Of a DNA stretch of 33,739 nt, positions 16,889 to 26,800 are shown one piece after another. Location of the stretch: positions 1 through 33,739 of the forward strand of contig JAURMM010000100.1 in the NCBI GenBank assembly GCA_030830685.1, in the 5' to 3' direction. Within the stretch, counting starts at the first letter, position 1, and every line of letters starts with the position of its first letter. A program made the translations under genes and the position numbers. Under the pieces are notes generated by a model. The model had not been told where the DNA came from and ran no database searches. It saw only the letters and a program-made list of their open reading frames with translations. The DNA is from Gammaproteobacteria bacterium. Lineage in GTDB: Bacteria; Pseudomonadota; Gammaproteobacteria; Ga0077536.

Positions 16889-17821
16889 ATGCGCGAGATC
16901 ATCCCTGGCCGCGAACGAGACTTCGCCCGCCAGATCGACTGGAATCTCTTTCGCGTGTTCCATGAGATCGTCCGTTGCGGGAGCCTGAGCGCGACAGCAC
17001 GCGCACTGCACATGCAGCAGCCCAGCGTCAGCGCAGCGCTGAAGCGGCTCGAAGACAGGTTGGACTGTCGACTTTGCGAGCGATCACCCGCCGGCATCCG
17101 GCTGACACCCGAGGGGCGTGTCCTGGCCGAGCGCTGCGAGCGCCTCCTGGCAGAAGTGGGGAGGATTCCGCAGGAGCTGGCCGCTGCCGGGGACGATCTG
17201 GCGGGCAGCCTGACACTGCGCATGGTCTCTCAGCTCGTATGCCCGGCCCTCGATGCAGCACTTGCACGCTTCCATGCGCGCTACCCGGGCGTGATTCTCC
17301 GCATCGAGGTTTCCCCGTGGCGCGAAGTGGTGGAAGCCGTCCGCACCGGTGAGGCTGAAATCGGTATCGCCTGCGACAGTGCGCCGAGTGTCGAACTGCA
17401 CTACGAGCCATTGATGCGGGAAACCCAGCAGCTCTATTGCAGCGATCGGCATGCCCTGCATGGTCATGCGCCGATCCTGCCGGCGGAGCTTGCAGATCAG
17501 GCTTTCATCGACACCGGGGACGATGAGCCAGGCGAGCTGGCGGCCTTCCGTCGCCGCCATGGCCTCGGCCGCATTCTCGGGGGACAGGCCCAGGATCTGC
17601 ACGAAGTTCGATGGCTGATCGGTCTGGGCGTAGGCCTGGGTTTTCTGCCCACCGTGGTGGCGAAGCGCTTGCCGGATGCTGCCGCCCTGTGGCCGCTGCT
17701 GTCGGAGGATCTGTTGCCCAGCTATCACATTCACGCGATCACCCGGCAGTCCGCCGCGCTGGCGCCCCTCGCCAAGCGACTGCTGGACGAGCTGCTGGGG
17801 GAGATCCGCCGCAACGGTTGA
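16889..17821 (+). CDS. LysR-family transcriptional regulator
   Basis: The 310-residue product has an N-terminal winged helix-turn-helix (about residues 16-75: LFRVFHEIVRCGSLSATARALHMQQPSVSAALKRLE), which is the LysR DNA-binding pattern. A substrate-binding domain follows, with the SLTLRMVSQLV and GEAEIGIACD strands. The ATG at 16889 is preferred because AGG at 16875-16877 sits 11 nt ahead. A GTG at 16880 would place the same site only 2 nt away, and starting there gives 313 residues. Such proteins bind a small metabolite and activate a neighbouring divergent gene, here the peroxiredoxin/oxygenase fusion, or the genes downstream on the same strand. The ligand is unknown. Confidence 0.93.
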   Translation: MREIIPGRERDFARQIDWNLFRVFHEIVRCGSLSATARALHMQQPSVSAALKRLEDRLDCRLCERSPAGIRLTPEGRVLAERCERLLAEVGRIPQELAAAGDDLAGSLTLRMVSQLVCPALDAALARFHARYPGVILRIEVSPWREVVEAVRTGEAEIGIACDSAPSVELHYEPLMRETQQLYCSDRHALHGHAPILPAELADQAFIDTGDDEPGELAAFRRRHGLGRILGGQAQDLHEVRWLIGLGVGLGFLPTVVAKRLPDAAALWPLLSEDLLPSYHIHAITRQSAALAPLAKRLLDELLGEIRRNG

Positions 17822-17939
17822 GCGTTCCCCAGGCGGGACTGGCTCAAGCTGACCAAGCCTGCCAGGTACTCATACCCACACTCTGAGCTGGCCATAGATT
17901 CCAGTGATGGTGGTCATCGAGATGAAGTGGCTACCGGAG

Positions 17940-17955
17940 GTCACGGTCCCGTGAC
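17940..17955. repeat. Perfect 7-bp inverted repeat between SD and start codon
   Basis: GTCACGG at 17940-17946 and CCGTGAC at 17949-17955 form a perfect dyad with a 2-bp centre. It begins at the last base of a GGAGG ribosome-binding site (17936-17940) and ends 4 bp before an ATG at 17960. As DNA it could be an operator. As RNA the 2-nt loop is tight, but partial opening would allow a hairpin that changes the spacing between the ribosome-binding site and the start. Confidence 0.5.
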
Positions 17956-18754
17956 TAGCATGGTCTCCATGTCCCAGTTTCCCACCCCCACCCTGGATTC
18001 GTTGCGCGGCCTGTGGACCCGCTCCCTCATCGAATGGCCGGACGGGCGACGCGATACCGACACACAAGTGCGTTGGTTGCAGGGCCCCAGTCTGTATATC
18101 GACCTGCGTCAGCCGGCCCACCGTCCCGATTTCTCCGGCGCACGCGGGTTCGAGGACCTGAACGATGCGCATCTGAAGTGGTTGGCCAGGCAGGAAGGCT
18201 TCGCGGGACGGCTGGGCTTCGATGGCACGTTCTTCGAATGGAGCAGAACCATCGACCTGCAACCAATCGCACTCTACTCAGACGCCGGGCGCCTTTGGCT
18301 GGAACCGGGGCGCATGGTGGAGCAGGGCCGTGACATCACCTACATCGAGCACTGGCACTGTGAAGCGGATGCATCTGCTGCACGATGTTTCGCTGCCCGC
18401 CTCTGTCGCCGCGAAGATGGGTGTGAGGCGTTTCTGGTGCGTGCAGAGGGGCATTTCATGTTCGCGAAAGCGCGGCCCTCTCCACTGCCACAGGCTGAAT
18501 CCCTTCTTGAGTGTCTCTCGCTCGCGACCAGCCCTGAGCAACGCTATGCCTGGCTTGATTGTGAAATCTCCTACGGTCGCGCTGCACGGCGTGAGTTCGA
18601 GATTCGGCATTCCAGTCTTCCCTGGCGCGAGCGCCTCTGCGGTGAGATGCGTACCGCCAATGGTTCTCTCCGCCTGGTCGAGGCCGGCAGCCCCTCCTCG
18701 AGCGAGTGGCAGATCATCGAGGCCGAAGGCGATATCACGCTTCTTGCGGCCTGA
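17951..18754 (+). CDS. Uncharacterised protein resembling the HRI1 family
   Basis: This protein of about 267 residues has no signal peptide or membrane segment. Its opening (LRGLWTRSLIEWPDG, then RDTDTQVRWLQGPSLYIDLR) and a later LARQEGFAGRL recall bacterial proteins grouped with yeast HRI1, a family of unknown function with two beta-barrel-like halves. That assignment is from memory of the pattern and needs a profile search. The start is uncertain: GTG at 17951 lies 10 nt after GGAGG (17936-17940), and in-frame ATGs occur at 17927, 17960 and 17969. It is the first of four same-strand genes with gaps of 10-37 bp, followed by the substrate-binding protein, the oxygenase and the exporter. Its role is unknown, but it may act on the same compound. 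Confidence 0.6.
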   Translation: MTSMVSMSQFPTPTLDSLRGLWTRSLIEWPDGRRDTDTQVRWLQGPSLYIDLRQPAHRPDFSGARGFEDLNDAHLKWLARQEGFAGRLGFDGTFFEWSRTIDLQPIALYSDAGRLWLEPGRMVEQGRDITYIEHWHCEADASAARCFAARLCRREDGCEAFLVRAEGHFMFAKARPSPLPQAESLLECLSLATSPEQRYAWLDCEISYGRAARREFEIRHSSLPWRERLCGEMRTANGSLRLVEAGSPSSSEWQIIEAEGDITLLAA

Positions 18755-18791
18755 GACCGGGATCGTTTCATCTACCCCATGGAGTCAAATC

Positions 18792-19865
18792 ATGACCAGA
18801 CTTGGAAAGACGCTGTTAATCGCCTGCCTCGGCTTCTTTGCGCTCGCCGGCCAGCAGCCTGCACTGGCTGCTGAGAAGAAGGCCTTCCGCTTCGCCTGGT
18901 CCATATACGCCGGCTTCATGCCGTGGGTATACGCAGAACAATCAGGCATTCTCAGGAAATGGGCAGACAAGTATGGAGTCGAGATCACGCTGACGCAGTT
19001 CAACGACTACATCGAATCGATTAACCAGTACACGGCGGGCGAGTTCGATGGCGTGCTCGCGACCAACATGGATGCCTTGTCGATCCCCGCTGCCGGTGGA
19101 GTGGACACTTCCATGCTGATCATGGGGGACTACTCGAATGGCAACGACGCGCTGGTGGTGAAAGGCCAGGGCAAGACGCTCGCAGATCTGAAGGGCCTGC
19201 CGGTCAGTCTGGTGGAACTTTCGGTTTCACACTATTTGCTCAGCCGGGCCCTCGCGAAGGCCGGATTAAGTGAAGCAGAGGTACGTACGGTCAACATCTC
19301 GGACGCGGATTACATCCCGGCCTGGAATGCCAAGGAGACGGTGGCAATGGCCGCCTGGAAGCCGGGTCTTTCGGTCATCGAGGCCCAGCCGGATGCCTCA
19401 GTGGTCTTCAACTCTGCGCAGATCCCGGGTGAAATCATGGACGTCGCGGTCGTCAACACCGAAACGCTGCGCGAAAATCCGGCTTTCGGCAAAGCTCTGG
19501 TGGGCGCCTGGTACGAAACCCTGGCGCTGATGCAGGGGGATAGCGCCGAGGCCAAGTCGGCGCGTAGCCTCATGGCAGAGGCCTCGGGGACTGATCTCGC
19601 GGGCTATGACACCCAGCTGGCAACGACCCATCTTTTCGTGACGCCCGGTGAAGCGGCGGCATTCATGCGCGACCCGGCCATCCGCACGCACATGGAACTG
19701 GTTCGTGATTTCTGTTTCGACCACGGCCTGCTCGGTGAAGGGGCGAAGAACAAGGAGGCTATCGGAATCGCGCTGCCAGACGGCACAGTGCTTGGTGATC
19801 CGCAGAACGTGAAGCTGCGCTTCGCACCGGAAATCACCACACTGGCGGCAGACGGCAAGCTCTGA
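18792..19865 (+). CDS. ABC transporter substrate-binding protein, urea/guanidine-type (urea carboxylase-associated family)
   Basis: The 357-residue protein begins with a signal peptide (hydrophobic residues 8-20, cut after ALA26) and belongs to the NMT1/TauA/SsuA group of periplasmic binding proteins. The sequence FAWSIYAGFMPWVYA, then YIESINQYTAGEFDG and NMDALSIPAAGGVDT, closely follows the 'putative urea ABC transporter substrate-binding protein' family, usually encoded beside urea carboxylase or guanidine carboxylase genes. Here no permease, ATPase or carboxylase is nearby, so it must share a transporter encoded elsewhere, or act as a sensor. The ATG at 18792 has GGAG 7 nt upstream; the frame is open further back, but only as an overlap with the previous gene. 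It is followed 10 bp later by the oxygenase. Confidence 0.82.
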   Translation: MTRLGKTLLIACLGFFALAGQQPALAAEKKAFRFAWSIYAGFMPWVYAEQSGILRKWADKYGVEITLTQFNDYIESINQYTAGEFDGVLATNMDALSIPAAGGVDTSMLIMGDYSNGNDALVVKGQGKTLADLKGLPVSLVELSVSHYLLSRALAKAGLSEAEVRTVNISDADYIPAWNAKETVAMAAWKPGLSVIEAQPDASVVFNSAQIPGEIMDVAVVNTETLRENPAFGKALVGAWYETLALMQGDSAEAKSARSLMAEASGTDLAGYDTQLATTHLFVTPGEAAAFMRDPAIRTHMELVRDFCFDHGLLGEGAKNKEAIGIALPDGTVLGDPQNVKLRFAPEITTLAADGKL

Positions 19866-19875
19866 GGCAACTCTC

Positions 19876-20910
19876 ATGAGTGCGCGCACTGGCTTCGAAC
19901 GACTTCCTGTAGTCGATGTCGCCGGCTTGCGGGGAGAGCCTGCAGCGCGCGAGAGAACGGCGGCAGCGCTGGGCACTGCAGCGCGTGAGGCCGGGTTCAT
20001 GTATCTCTGCGGTCACGGCATTCCGGAGGAGCTCTTCACAGGTCTCAGGAATGCCGCGGAAGCGTTTTTTGCACAGCCGTTGGCGCGCAAGATGCAGACC
20101 TACATCGGGCATTCCCGCAACCACCGGGGTTACGTGCCCGAAGGTGAAGAGGTGTTCTATGGTGGCAGCATAGATCGCAAGGAGGCCTTCGACCTCAGCA
20201 TCGATCTGCCACCAGACGACCCCGATTACCTGGCAGGCAACCCGTTGCTTGGCCCCAACCAGTGGCCGGATGTGCCGGGCTTCAAGGCGGCTGTTTCGGC
20301 GTACTACGATGCGGTCTTCGAATTGGGCAGGCTGCTCATGCGCGGGTTTGCCCTGGCACTGGGGGAATCCGCGGAGTATTTCGACCCGATGATCACCAAG
20401 CCGCCCTCCCAGCTGCGCCTGATCCACTATCCATGGCAACCAGACGCGCAGGACGCACCGGGCATCGGCGCACACACCGACTATGAGTGTTTCACGCTGC
20501 TGCATGCCACAGCCCCGGGTCTCGAGGTGCTGAACGGTGAGGGACGCTGGATCGAAGCGCCGCCTTTGCCGGGCGCTTTCATTGTCAACACGGGCGACAT
20601 GCTGGAACTGCTCAGCAATGGCATGTTCGTGGCGACTTCGCACCGGGTACGGCGCGTGAGCGAGGAGAGATACTCCTTTCCGCTGTTTTTCAATCTGGAT
20701 TTCCATACGCGCATCGCACCGCTCTCACGGTTCGTGACCGCCGCCACCGAAGCGCGGACTCCGGTCATCGCTGGCGAACATCTGCACGCGCAAAACTGCC
20801 AGAGCTTCAGTTATCTGAAGCAGCGTCTTGCCGAAGGCACACTAACCCTTCCCGCCGGCGCCCTGGGGCCTTCATCCTTCGGGCAGGAGGCCCGCCTGCG
20901 CGCCCGTTAG
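19876..20910 (+). CDS. Isopenicillin N synthase-like 2OG-Fe(II) oxygenase
   Basis: The 344-residue protein has the two-part layout of plant-type 2-oxoglutarate oxygenases. A DIOX_N-type N-terminal domain (LPVVDVAGL, then AAREAGFMYLCGHGIPEEL) is followed by the catalytic double-stranded beta-helix. Iron ligands are His200, Asp202 (HTDYECFTLL) and His256 (SHRVRR); Arg265-x-Ser267 should hold the 2-oxoglutarate carboxylate. The set is complete, so it should be active. Relatives include ethylene-forming enzyme, homoarginine hydroxylase and gibberellin-type oxidases, and the substrate cannot be read from sequence. It lies between a urea/guanidine-type binding protein and an exporter, which suggests a nitrogen-containing small molecule as substrate; this is inference. 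Confidence 0.88.
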   Translation: MSARTGFERLPVVDVAGLRGEPAARERTAAALGTAAREAGFMYLCGHGIPEELFTGLRNAAEAFFAQPLARKMQTYIGHSRNHRGYVPEGEEVFYGGSIDRKEAFDLSIDLPPDDPDYLAGNPLLGPNQWPDVPGFKAAVSAYYDAVFELGRLLMRGFALALGESAEYFDPMITKPPSQLRLIHYPWQPDAQDAPGIGAHTDYECFTLLHATAPGLEVLNGEGRWIEAPPLPGAFIVNTGDMLELLSNGMFVATSHRVRRVSEERYSFPLFFNLDFHTRIAPLSRFVTAATEARTPVIAGEHLHAQNCQSFSYLKQRLAEGTLTLPAGALGPSSFGQEARLRAR

Positions 20911-20920
20911 GCCGGCCGTC

Positions 20921-21808
20921 ATGCTGCCCCTGGGAAGTCTGCTCTTTTCGTCATTGCTGTGGGGGCTGTCATGGCTGCCCCTGCACGCCTTGCGTGCCAT
21001 CGGCATTGATGGCGTGATGCTGATCCTGATCGCGTTCGGGGGCGCCGGGCTGTGTGTCTCCCCACTCCTGCTCCGGCAGCGCGGCGGTGTGCGCGAGCAT
21101 CTGCGCTGGTTGCTGCTCATCGGCTTGTTGGGTGGGCTGGCCAATGTCTGTTTCACCCTTGCCATGTCCTATGGCGAAGTCGTTCGCGTAATGGTGCTCT
21201 TCTATCTGTTGCCCGTGTGGGGTGTGCTTGGCGCACGCATCTTCCTGGGTGAATCCATCACCCTGCTCAGAATCCTGACCATGATCACGGCGCTGGGCGG
21301 GGCGGCACTCATTCTCGGCCTCGATCGAGGCTTCTCTCTCGAATTTACCTGGCAGGACACCTTGGCAGTCCTCTGCGGTCTGGTCTTCACCGGCAATAAC
21401 CTGGTGTTCCGGCGACAGCAGGACATTCCGGTGGGCAGCAAGGTGGCGGCCATGCTGTTGGGGGCGCCCCTCTGCGCGCTCCCCGTCGTGCTGTTTGGCT
21501 GGGGTGGAGAGGCTGTGCTGAGCGCCGAAGCCGTGCTTGGCGCATTGGCGTACGGACTCTGGGTACTCATCGCCACAGGCACGACGCAGTATGGCGTGAC
21601 CCATCTGCCCGCAGGGCGGGTGGCCATTCTCATCATTCTGGAATTGGTGGTGGCGGTAGTCTCCGCCGTGATTCTGGGTGAGGAAACGCTCGCCACGGGA
21701 GAATGGCTGGGCGTTGCCCTGGTATTGCTCGCGGCGGTCCTCGAGACTCGCGCCACCTCACCTGAGCCTCGCCGGCAGGGTGGACTCGACGCGCCGCTGG
21801 CCCGATGA
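20921..21808 (+). CDS. DMT-superfamily (EamA) transporter
   Basis: The 295-residue protein is nearly all hydrophobic, with about ten membrane segments in two EamA halves (about residues 1-135 and 150-280). The first half holds the usual EamA motif VVRVMVLFYLLPVWGVLGARIFLGE, with its Glu before the next helix; the second half repeats it as GRVAILIILELVVAVVSAVILGEE. Such proteins export amino acids or other metabolites across the inner membrane. It starts 10 bp after the oxygenase stop and is the last of the four same-strand genes, so it may export the oxygenase product or substrate. Its stop codon ends one base before the encoded CCA end of the tRNA-Arg gene on the other strand. Confidence 0.88.
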   Translation: MLPLGSLLFSSLLWGLSWLPLHALRAIGIDGVMLILIAFGGAGLCVSPLLLRQRGGVREHLRWLLLIGLLGGLANVCFTLAMSYGEVVRVMVLFYLLPVWGVLGARIFLGESITLLRILTMITALGGAALILGLDRGFSLEFTWQDTLAVLCGLVFTGNNLVFRRQQDIPVGSKVAAMLLGAPLCALPVVLFGWGGEAVLSAEAVLGALAYGLWVLIATGTTQYGVTHLPAGRVAILIILELVVAVVSAVILGEETLATGEWLGVALVLLAAVLETRATSPEPRRQGGLDAPLAR

Positions 21809-21809
21809 A

Positions 21810-21884
21810 TGGCCTCGCCAGTAGGAATCGAACCTACATCTGGGCCTTAGGAGGGCCCCGTTCTATCCATTGAACTATGGCGAG
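21810..21884 (-). tRNA. tRNA-Arg (anticodon CCT)
   Basis: Read on the minus strand, a complete cloverleaf is present. The 7-bp acceptor stem is CTCGCCA with TGGCGAG, all paired. The D stem is GTTC/GAAC, the anticodon stem GGGCC/GGCCC with loop CTCCTAA, and the T arm GTAGG-TTCGATT-CCTAC. Discriminator G and CCA are encoded. Positions 34-36 are CCT, which reads the rare arginine codon AGG. It lies 8 bp downstream of glnS on the same strand and is probably made from the glnS transcript. Confidence 0.97.
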
Positions 21885-21892
21885 GAGAAACG

Positions 21893-23614
21893 TCACTCTG
21901 AACGGCTGGTGTCCGTGCCGCCCTGAACCTTGGCCCAAGTATCCCGCAAAGTCACGGTACGATTGAAGACTGGCATGTCCGGCTTCGAATCAGCATCGGC
22001 GCAGAAGTAGCCCAGGCGCTCGAACTGGAAGGTTTCGCCTGGTGCGCGGTTGGCCAAGGCAGGTTCCACCTGCGCCGCACTGATCACCCGCCGCGATTCT
22101 GCGTTGAGGAATTCGCGGAAATCATCGTGGCTTCCCGGATCGGGCACGGTGAACAAGCGATCATAGAGTCGGACCTCCGCCGCTACAGCGGTAGGTGCGG
22201 CGACCCAGTGGATTGTGCCCTTGACCTGTCTGCCATCGGGTGCATTGCCGCCACGCGAGGCCGGATCATGCGTGCAACGCAGTTCCACGATCTCACCTTC
22301 TGCGTTCTTGATGACCTCACGGCAGGTTATGAGGTAGCCGTAGCGCAGGCGCACCTCCCGGCCGGGGCCGAGGCGATGGAATTTTTTCGGAGGATCCTCC
22401 ATGAAATCGTCCTGCTCGATCCAGAGTTCACGCGCAAACGGAACCTGACGCTCGCCCAGCGCGGGGTCCTTGGGGTGGTTGGGTACCGTGAGGTTTTCGA
22501 TGTGGTTTGCCGGGTAGTCTTCGACGATGACCTTGAGGGGTTGCAGGACCGCCATCATGCGTGCCGTGCGGGCATCCAGATCCTCGCGCACGCAGGTCTC
22601 CAGCATGCCCATGTCAATGACCGTGTTCTTCTTGGTCAGTCCCACCCGTTCGCAGAATTCCCGCAGCGCCTGTGGTGAGTATCCGCGGCGGCGCATGCCT
22701 TTCAAGGTGGGCAGGCGCGGGTCGTCCCAGCCATCCACCAGCCCCTCGCTGACCAGGGCGTGCAGCTTGCGCTTGCTGGTGATGGTGTAGTTCACCTCCA
22801 GCCGTGCGAACTCTATCTGCTGGGGGTGGCAGGGCGCCGAGATATTGTCCAGCACCCAGTCGTAGAGTGGCCGGTGATCCTCGAATTCCAGGGTGCACAG
22901 GGAGTGGGTGATGCCTTCCAGTGCATCCGAAATGCAATGGGTGTAGTCGTACATCGGATAAATGTGCCAGGTGGATCCCGTGCGATGGTGTGGCGTGCTC
23001 CTGATGCGATAGAGCACGGGATCGCGCAGGTTCAGGTTGGGGGAGGCCATGTCGATTCTGGCGCGCAGCACGTGGCTGCCGTCGGGGAACTCGCCGGCTC
23101 GCATGCGGCGGAAGAGGTCCAGATTCTCCTCCACCGAGCGCGACCGCCAGGGGCTGTCGACCCCGGGCTCGGTGAGCGTCCCCCGAAGACGGCGCATTTC
23201 CTCGGGCGACAGGCTGTCCACGTAGGCCTTGCCGCGGGTGATCAACTCCTCGCCGAAGAGGTACAGCTGTTCAAAGTAGTCAGAGGCATGAAAGTAGCGG
23301 TCGTCCCAGCTGAAGCCCAGCCAGCGGACATCTTCCGCAATGGCCTGCTCGAACTCCTCGCTCTCTTTCTCCGGGTTGGTGTCATCAAAACGAAGATTGC
23401 AGATTCCACGGTAATCGGCCGCTATCCCGAAGTTGAGACAGATCGATTTTGCGTGTCCGATATGCAGATAGCCGTTGGGCTCGGGTGGAAACCGGGTGGC
23501 GACGCGCGCATGCCGGCCCGCAGCCAGATCCTCATCGATCACATGACGAATGAAATTCGGTCGTGGTGACGCAGTGGGCGTTGGCGCAGGTGGCGAATCA
23601 GGCTGATTTTCCAT
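21893..23614 (-). CDS. glnS: Glutaminyl-tRNA synthetase
   Basis: This 573-residue class I synthetase charges tRNA-Gln with glutamine in the cytoplasm (E. coli GlnRS is 554). The ATP-binding HIGH motif is at 51-54 within [15 protein letters not shown], and the KMSKS equivalent is TSKRK at 279-283. The stretch [10 protein letters not shown] and the C-terminal anticodon-binding beta-barrels ([14 protein letters not shown]) are GlnRS-specific rather than GluRS-like. The start is set at the ATG at 23614, giving a short Pro-rich lead; ATG 23626 and GTG 23656 are alternatives, and none has a strong ribosome-binding site. A minus-strand GACAAT near 23647-23652 could be a -10, which would rule out 23656. 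The tRNA-Arg gene follows directly. Confidence 0.96.
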   Translation of the reverse strand: MENQPDSPPAPTPTASPRPNFIRHVIDEDLAAGRHARVATRFPPEPNGYLHIGHAKSICLNFGIAADYRGICNLRFDDTNPEKESEEFEQAIAEDVRWLGFSWDDRYFHASDYFEQLYLFGEELITRGKAYVDSLSPEEMRRLRGTLTEPGVDSPWRSRSVEENLDLFRRMRAGEFPDGSHVLRARIDMASPNLNLRDPVLYRIRSTPHHRTGSTWHIYPMYDYTHCISDALEGITHSLCTLEFEDHRPLYDWVLDNISAPCHPQQIEFARLEVNYTITSKRKLHALVSEGLVDGWDDPRLPTLKGMRRRGYSPQALREFCERVGLTKKNTVIDMGMLETCVREDLDARTARMMAVLQPLKVIVEDYPANHIENLTVPNHPKDPALGERQVPFARELWIEQDDFMEDPPKKFHRLGPGREVRLRYGYLITCREVIKNAEGEIVELRCTHDPASRGGNAPDGRQVKGTIHWVAAPTAVAAEVRLYDRLFTVPDPGSHDDFREFLNAESRRVISAAQVEPALANRAPGETFQFERLGYFCADADSKPDMPVFNRTVTLRDTWAKVQGGTDTSRSE

Positions 23615-23806
23615 CGTGGCTGGCATGGCTGGGAGAAACAGGCGCGATTGTCGCACAGGCAGCCGGCCCTGCGGTGCCCGTCGATGCCCACCCCACCGGC
23701 GGTGACAGTCGACCGATGCTAGACTGGGCCGCCGGCCAGTCTTTCAAGCACTAGTTGAAACCCGGGCAGAGCCAGCTCGGACAAGAACCGGACACAGGTC
23801 AGGGCA

Positions 23807-26800
23807 ATGCCCGCGGATAGAGTCAGCGTGGAAATACAGAACGCAGAGGACACCGAGATCGACCGGCGACAGGCCACGCGCCTGCTGCTCAGGCTGGACG
23901 TGCATTTCGCGTTGGCCGGCGGGAAGCCTGTGCCCTGTATGGCCGGAGATTTTGCGCCTGCGGATCGTATCCTCAGGCTTGATGCGCAGCACCCCTGGAA
24001 CGAACTGCCGCGGAGCATGGAAGGGACCCTGCAACTCCCGCCAGGAAACGGCTCGGGGCAAGAGGTGGAAGTGGCGGCGAGCATCCTGCGCGCAGAAGAC
24101 CGCAGTCTCGTCATCTCCTTGGTGAACCCATCGCCTGAGGCGCTGGATTTGCTCAAGGCATCGGTGGTCTCGCCCCCGCTCAGCGAAAGTCAGGTGCGCG
24201 CGCGCCAGGCGGCCTTTGCCCCGGAATTCCGACGACTGCTGCCGGAACTGCGCGCTACGACCGTGCGCGCCGTGGCGCAGCTCGGAACCAGCTTCGTCAA
24301 GACCGCTGACGAACGCCTCACCGAAGCCTTGCGTGACGCGCGCAACAATCGCGAGCAGACGCTTTTCAACGAAGCCCAGGCGCGTTTCTCGAGGCGCCAG
24401 GCGCAGATCGTCCGCCAGACTGTCGAGACGCTTGCGCGTGCCATCGACATCCTGGACGACCCCCTGCAGCCCATGGCGTCAGCAGATGATGAGAGCAGCA
24501 ATGATCTGTCGCTGATCGAACTGGCGGATTTTGAGGAATTCCTGACCGTATCCCAGCTCTCGGGCGCATTCGAGAAACAGTTGACCGCCATCTTGACCCC
24601 ACTCAACAAGCGCCTCTCGCATCTGGCGGCGCGTGAGGTGGAGATGAGCACCAGTCCGCTGGGCCCGCGCGTCATGTGCGAGGCCTTCGCCGATGCGATG
24701 AAAGGGCTATTGAATGACAACCAGGTGAGTGATCTGGTGTACCAGGCCCTGCGCGAAACACTGGAAGAGCAGCTCGCAGATCTCTACACCCGTGTAAACA
24801 CCTTGCTTGCTGACCGCGGCGTGCTCTCAGTGATCGAGCCGGAAAAATTTGCCGTGCGCAAATTGCCTGACCGCGGAGGCGCGCGGCCATTGTCGTCCGG
24901 TACCGAGTGGACGGGTGAGGGCGGAGGTGAGCCCGACGGTTACCACGGACACTCCTCCGGCCCATCAGTTGCGCAGGCCCATCCGGGCTGGGCTCCTTCG
25001 GGTAGCGAGAACGGTGCACCATCATCGGCTTGGGCCATGCCCTCCGGCTACCCAAGCTCTGTGCCGCTCGACCAGGCTTTGATCGGCGCGACGCTGGCCG
25101 CCGAAAGCTGGGCGGGCCAGGGACCGCCGCTGGGGCAGGTGCTGTCCTTGGCGCAGCACCAGCTGGCTTTGCGGCGCAGACTGCAAGACCCGGAGGCCGG
25201 CCCCGCGGCGCAGGCGCAGCCGGCCTACACGCCGCAGGAACTTCTCGATGGCTTGAGCCAGCTGCAATACGCCCTCGCGGAAGCGCCAGCTGCCGACCCA
25301 CTGTATGTGGAAAACATCAAACGCCAGCTCACCGAAGCGCTCAAGGCGCGCGGCGGTGCCGACAAGGCCATCGGCCAGGCCGAGAGCGATGGCATCGAGA
25401 TTGTGGGAACCCTTTTCCAGTCGCTGCTTCAGGATGCGGAGGTCGGTGAATTCGCGCGCGGTAACCTGCGACGCCTGCAGGGCTTGGTGCACAAGGCCGC
25501 CATCCGCGACCAGGCGCTGTTCTCCACCAAGGAACACCCGCTGCTCAAGTTGCTGGAGCGCGTGGCACAGATCGAGGAAGACCCGGGGGCGGGCGGGGCG
25601 AGCATGCGCTCACGCCTGCAGGACGTCATTGGCCAGGTCAACCGATCCTATGATCAGGATCCTGCGGTCGTTGAGTCGTTGCTGGAGAAGCTCGACGCCG
25701 AAATCGAGCTGCAGGGGGAGGATTTCCAGCGCGGCCTACAAGCCACCGTAAAGGCCGCGGAAGAGCAACAACGGCTGCTGCGGGAACGTCGCGCGCGGGC
25801 CGGTGAGGCGCCACCAGCCGAACCCAATTTCCCGCCGGAACTGGAACGCTGGGTGGGCCGGGCGAAGAGTCTCCGGGGGGGCGCACGTTTGCTGATGAAT
25901 GCGAACACCCCCGCTCCCTATGTGGCGACGGTGGCGTGGATCGGGGATGACTTCAATCCCTACGTGCTGGTGGACGGCAAGGGGGAGAAGATCGCGGCCC
26001 TCACCTTGCAACAGGTCGTGATGTACCTCAGGCGCGGACTGATCAAGGTCCTGCGCGAACAGCAGGACACGGCCATCGACCGAGCCCTGTTCGGGGTGGT
26101 CAACCGGCTGCATCGGCAAGTGGTGGAACAGGCAACCCACGATGCCCTGACCAATCTCTATACCCGCAAGGCATTCCTGCAGGTCGTCGAAGAACAGCTG
26201 CCTCTGCCGGATTCCCGCAAGGAAGAACCAGAGGCGGTGTTGTGCGAGATCGCACTGGAGAACCTTCGTGACGTGAATGCACGCTTTGGCCATGAATCCG
26301 GTGACCATCTGATTCGCGAGATCAGCGAGGAGTTGATGGCCAATTGCGACCAGCGGCATACCGTGCTTGGGCGCCTGGGTGGGGGTGAGTGGGGGCTCTT
26401 CTGGCCCCGAATCACGCTGGAAAAAGCGCAGAGCGAAGTCGAAGTCCTGCTGGAGCGCCTGTCCGGGCTCGTCTCGCCTTTCGCTCCCGGCATGCCGCCG
26501 GTATTCGTGGCGGGGATCGCGGGCGTGGACCCCAAAAACCCACTGCTCGATCTTCTCGTTGATGCGGCCCATGAGGGCTGCGCCCAGGCGCGCGGTCAGG
26601 GTGAGGCACGGGTCGTCATTGCGGGCAGTGATGAGCGCAAGCGACTGCAGCTGGAGCAGCTTGCGGCGTATGTGAACAAGGCCATCGCGCGCGACCGCCT
26701 GGTACTGCTCTATCACGAAGTGAGGCCTCTGGAGCAGGCTTCGGAACAGACAGTAGCGCGCTTCATCGTCGGTGCAGAAGACCGTGCCGGGAAGCTGATC

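Noticed and set aside
17822..17960. Possible guanidine riboswitch ahead of the urea/guanidine-type operon
   Set aside because: I looked for the guanidine-I conserved core and for paired hairpins with ACGR loops (guanidine-II); neither is present. The ACGG in the dyad is in the stem, not a loop, and has no partner.
23702..23725. GTGACA and TAGACT as a promoter for the DUF1631 gene
   Set aside because: The spacing is only 12 bp. TGCTAGACT could act as an extended -10, but without a -35 this is too weak to list.
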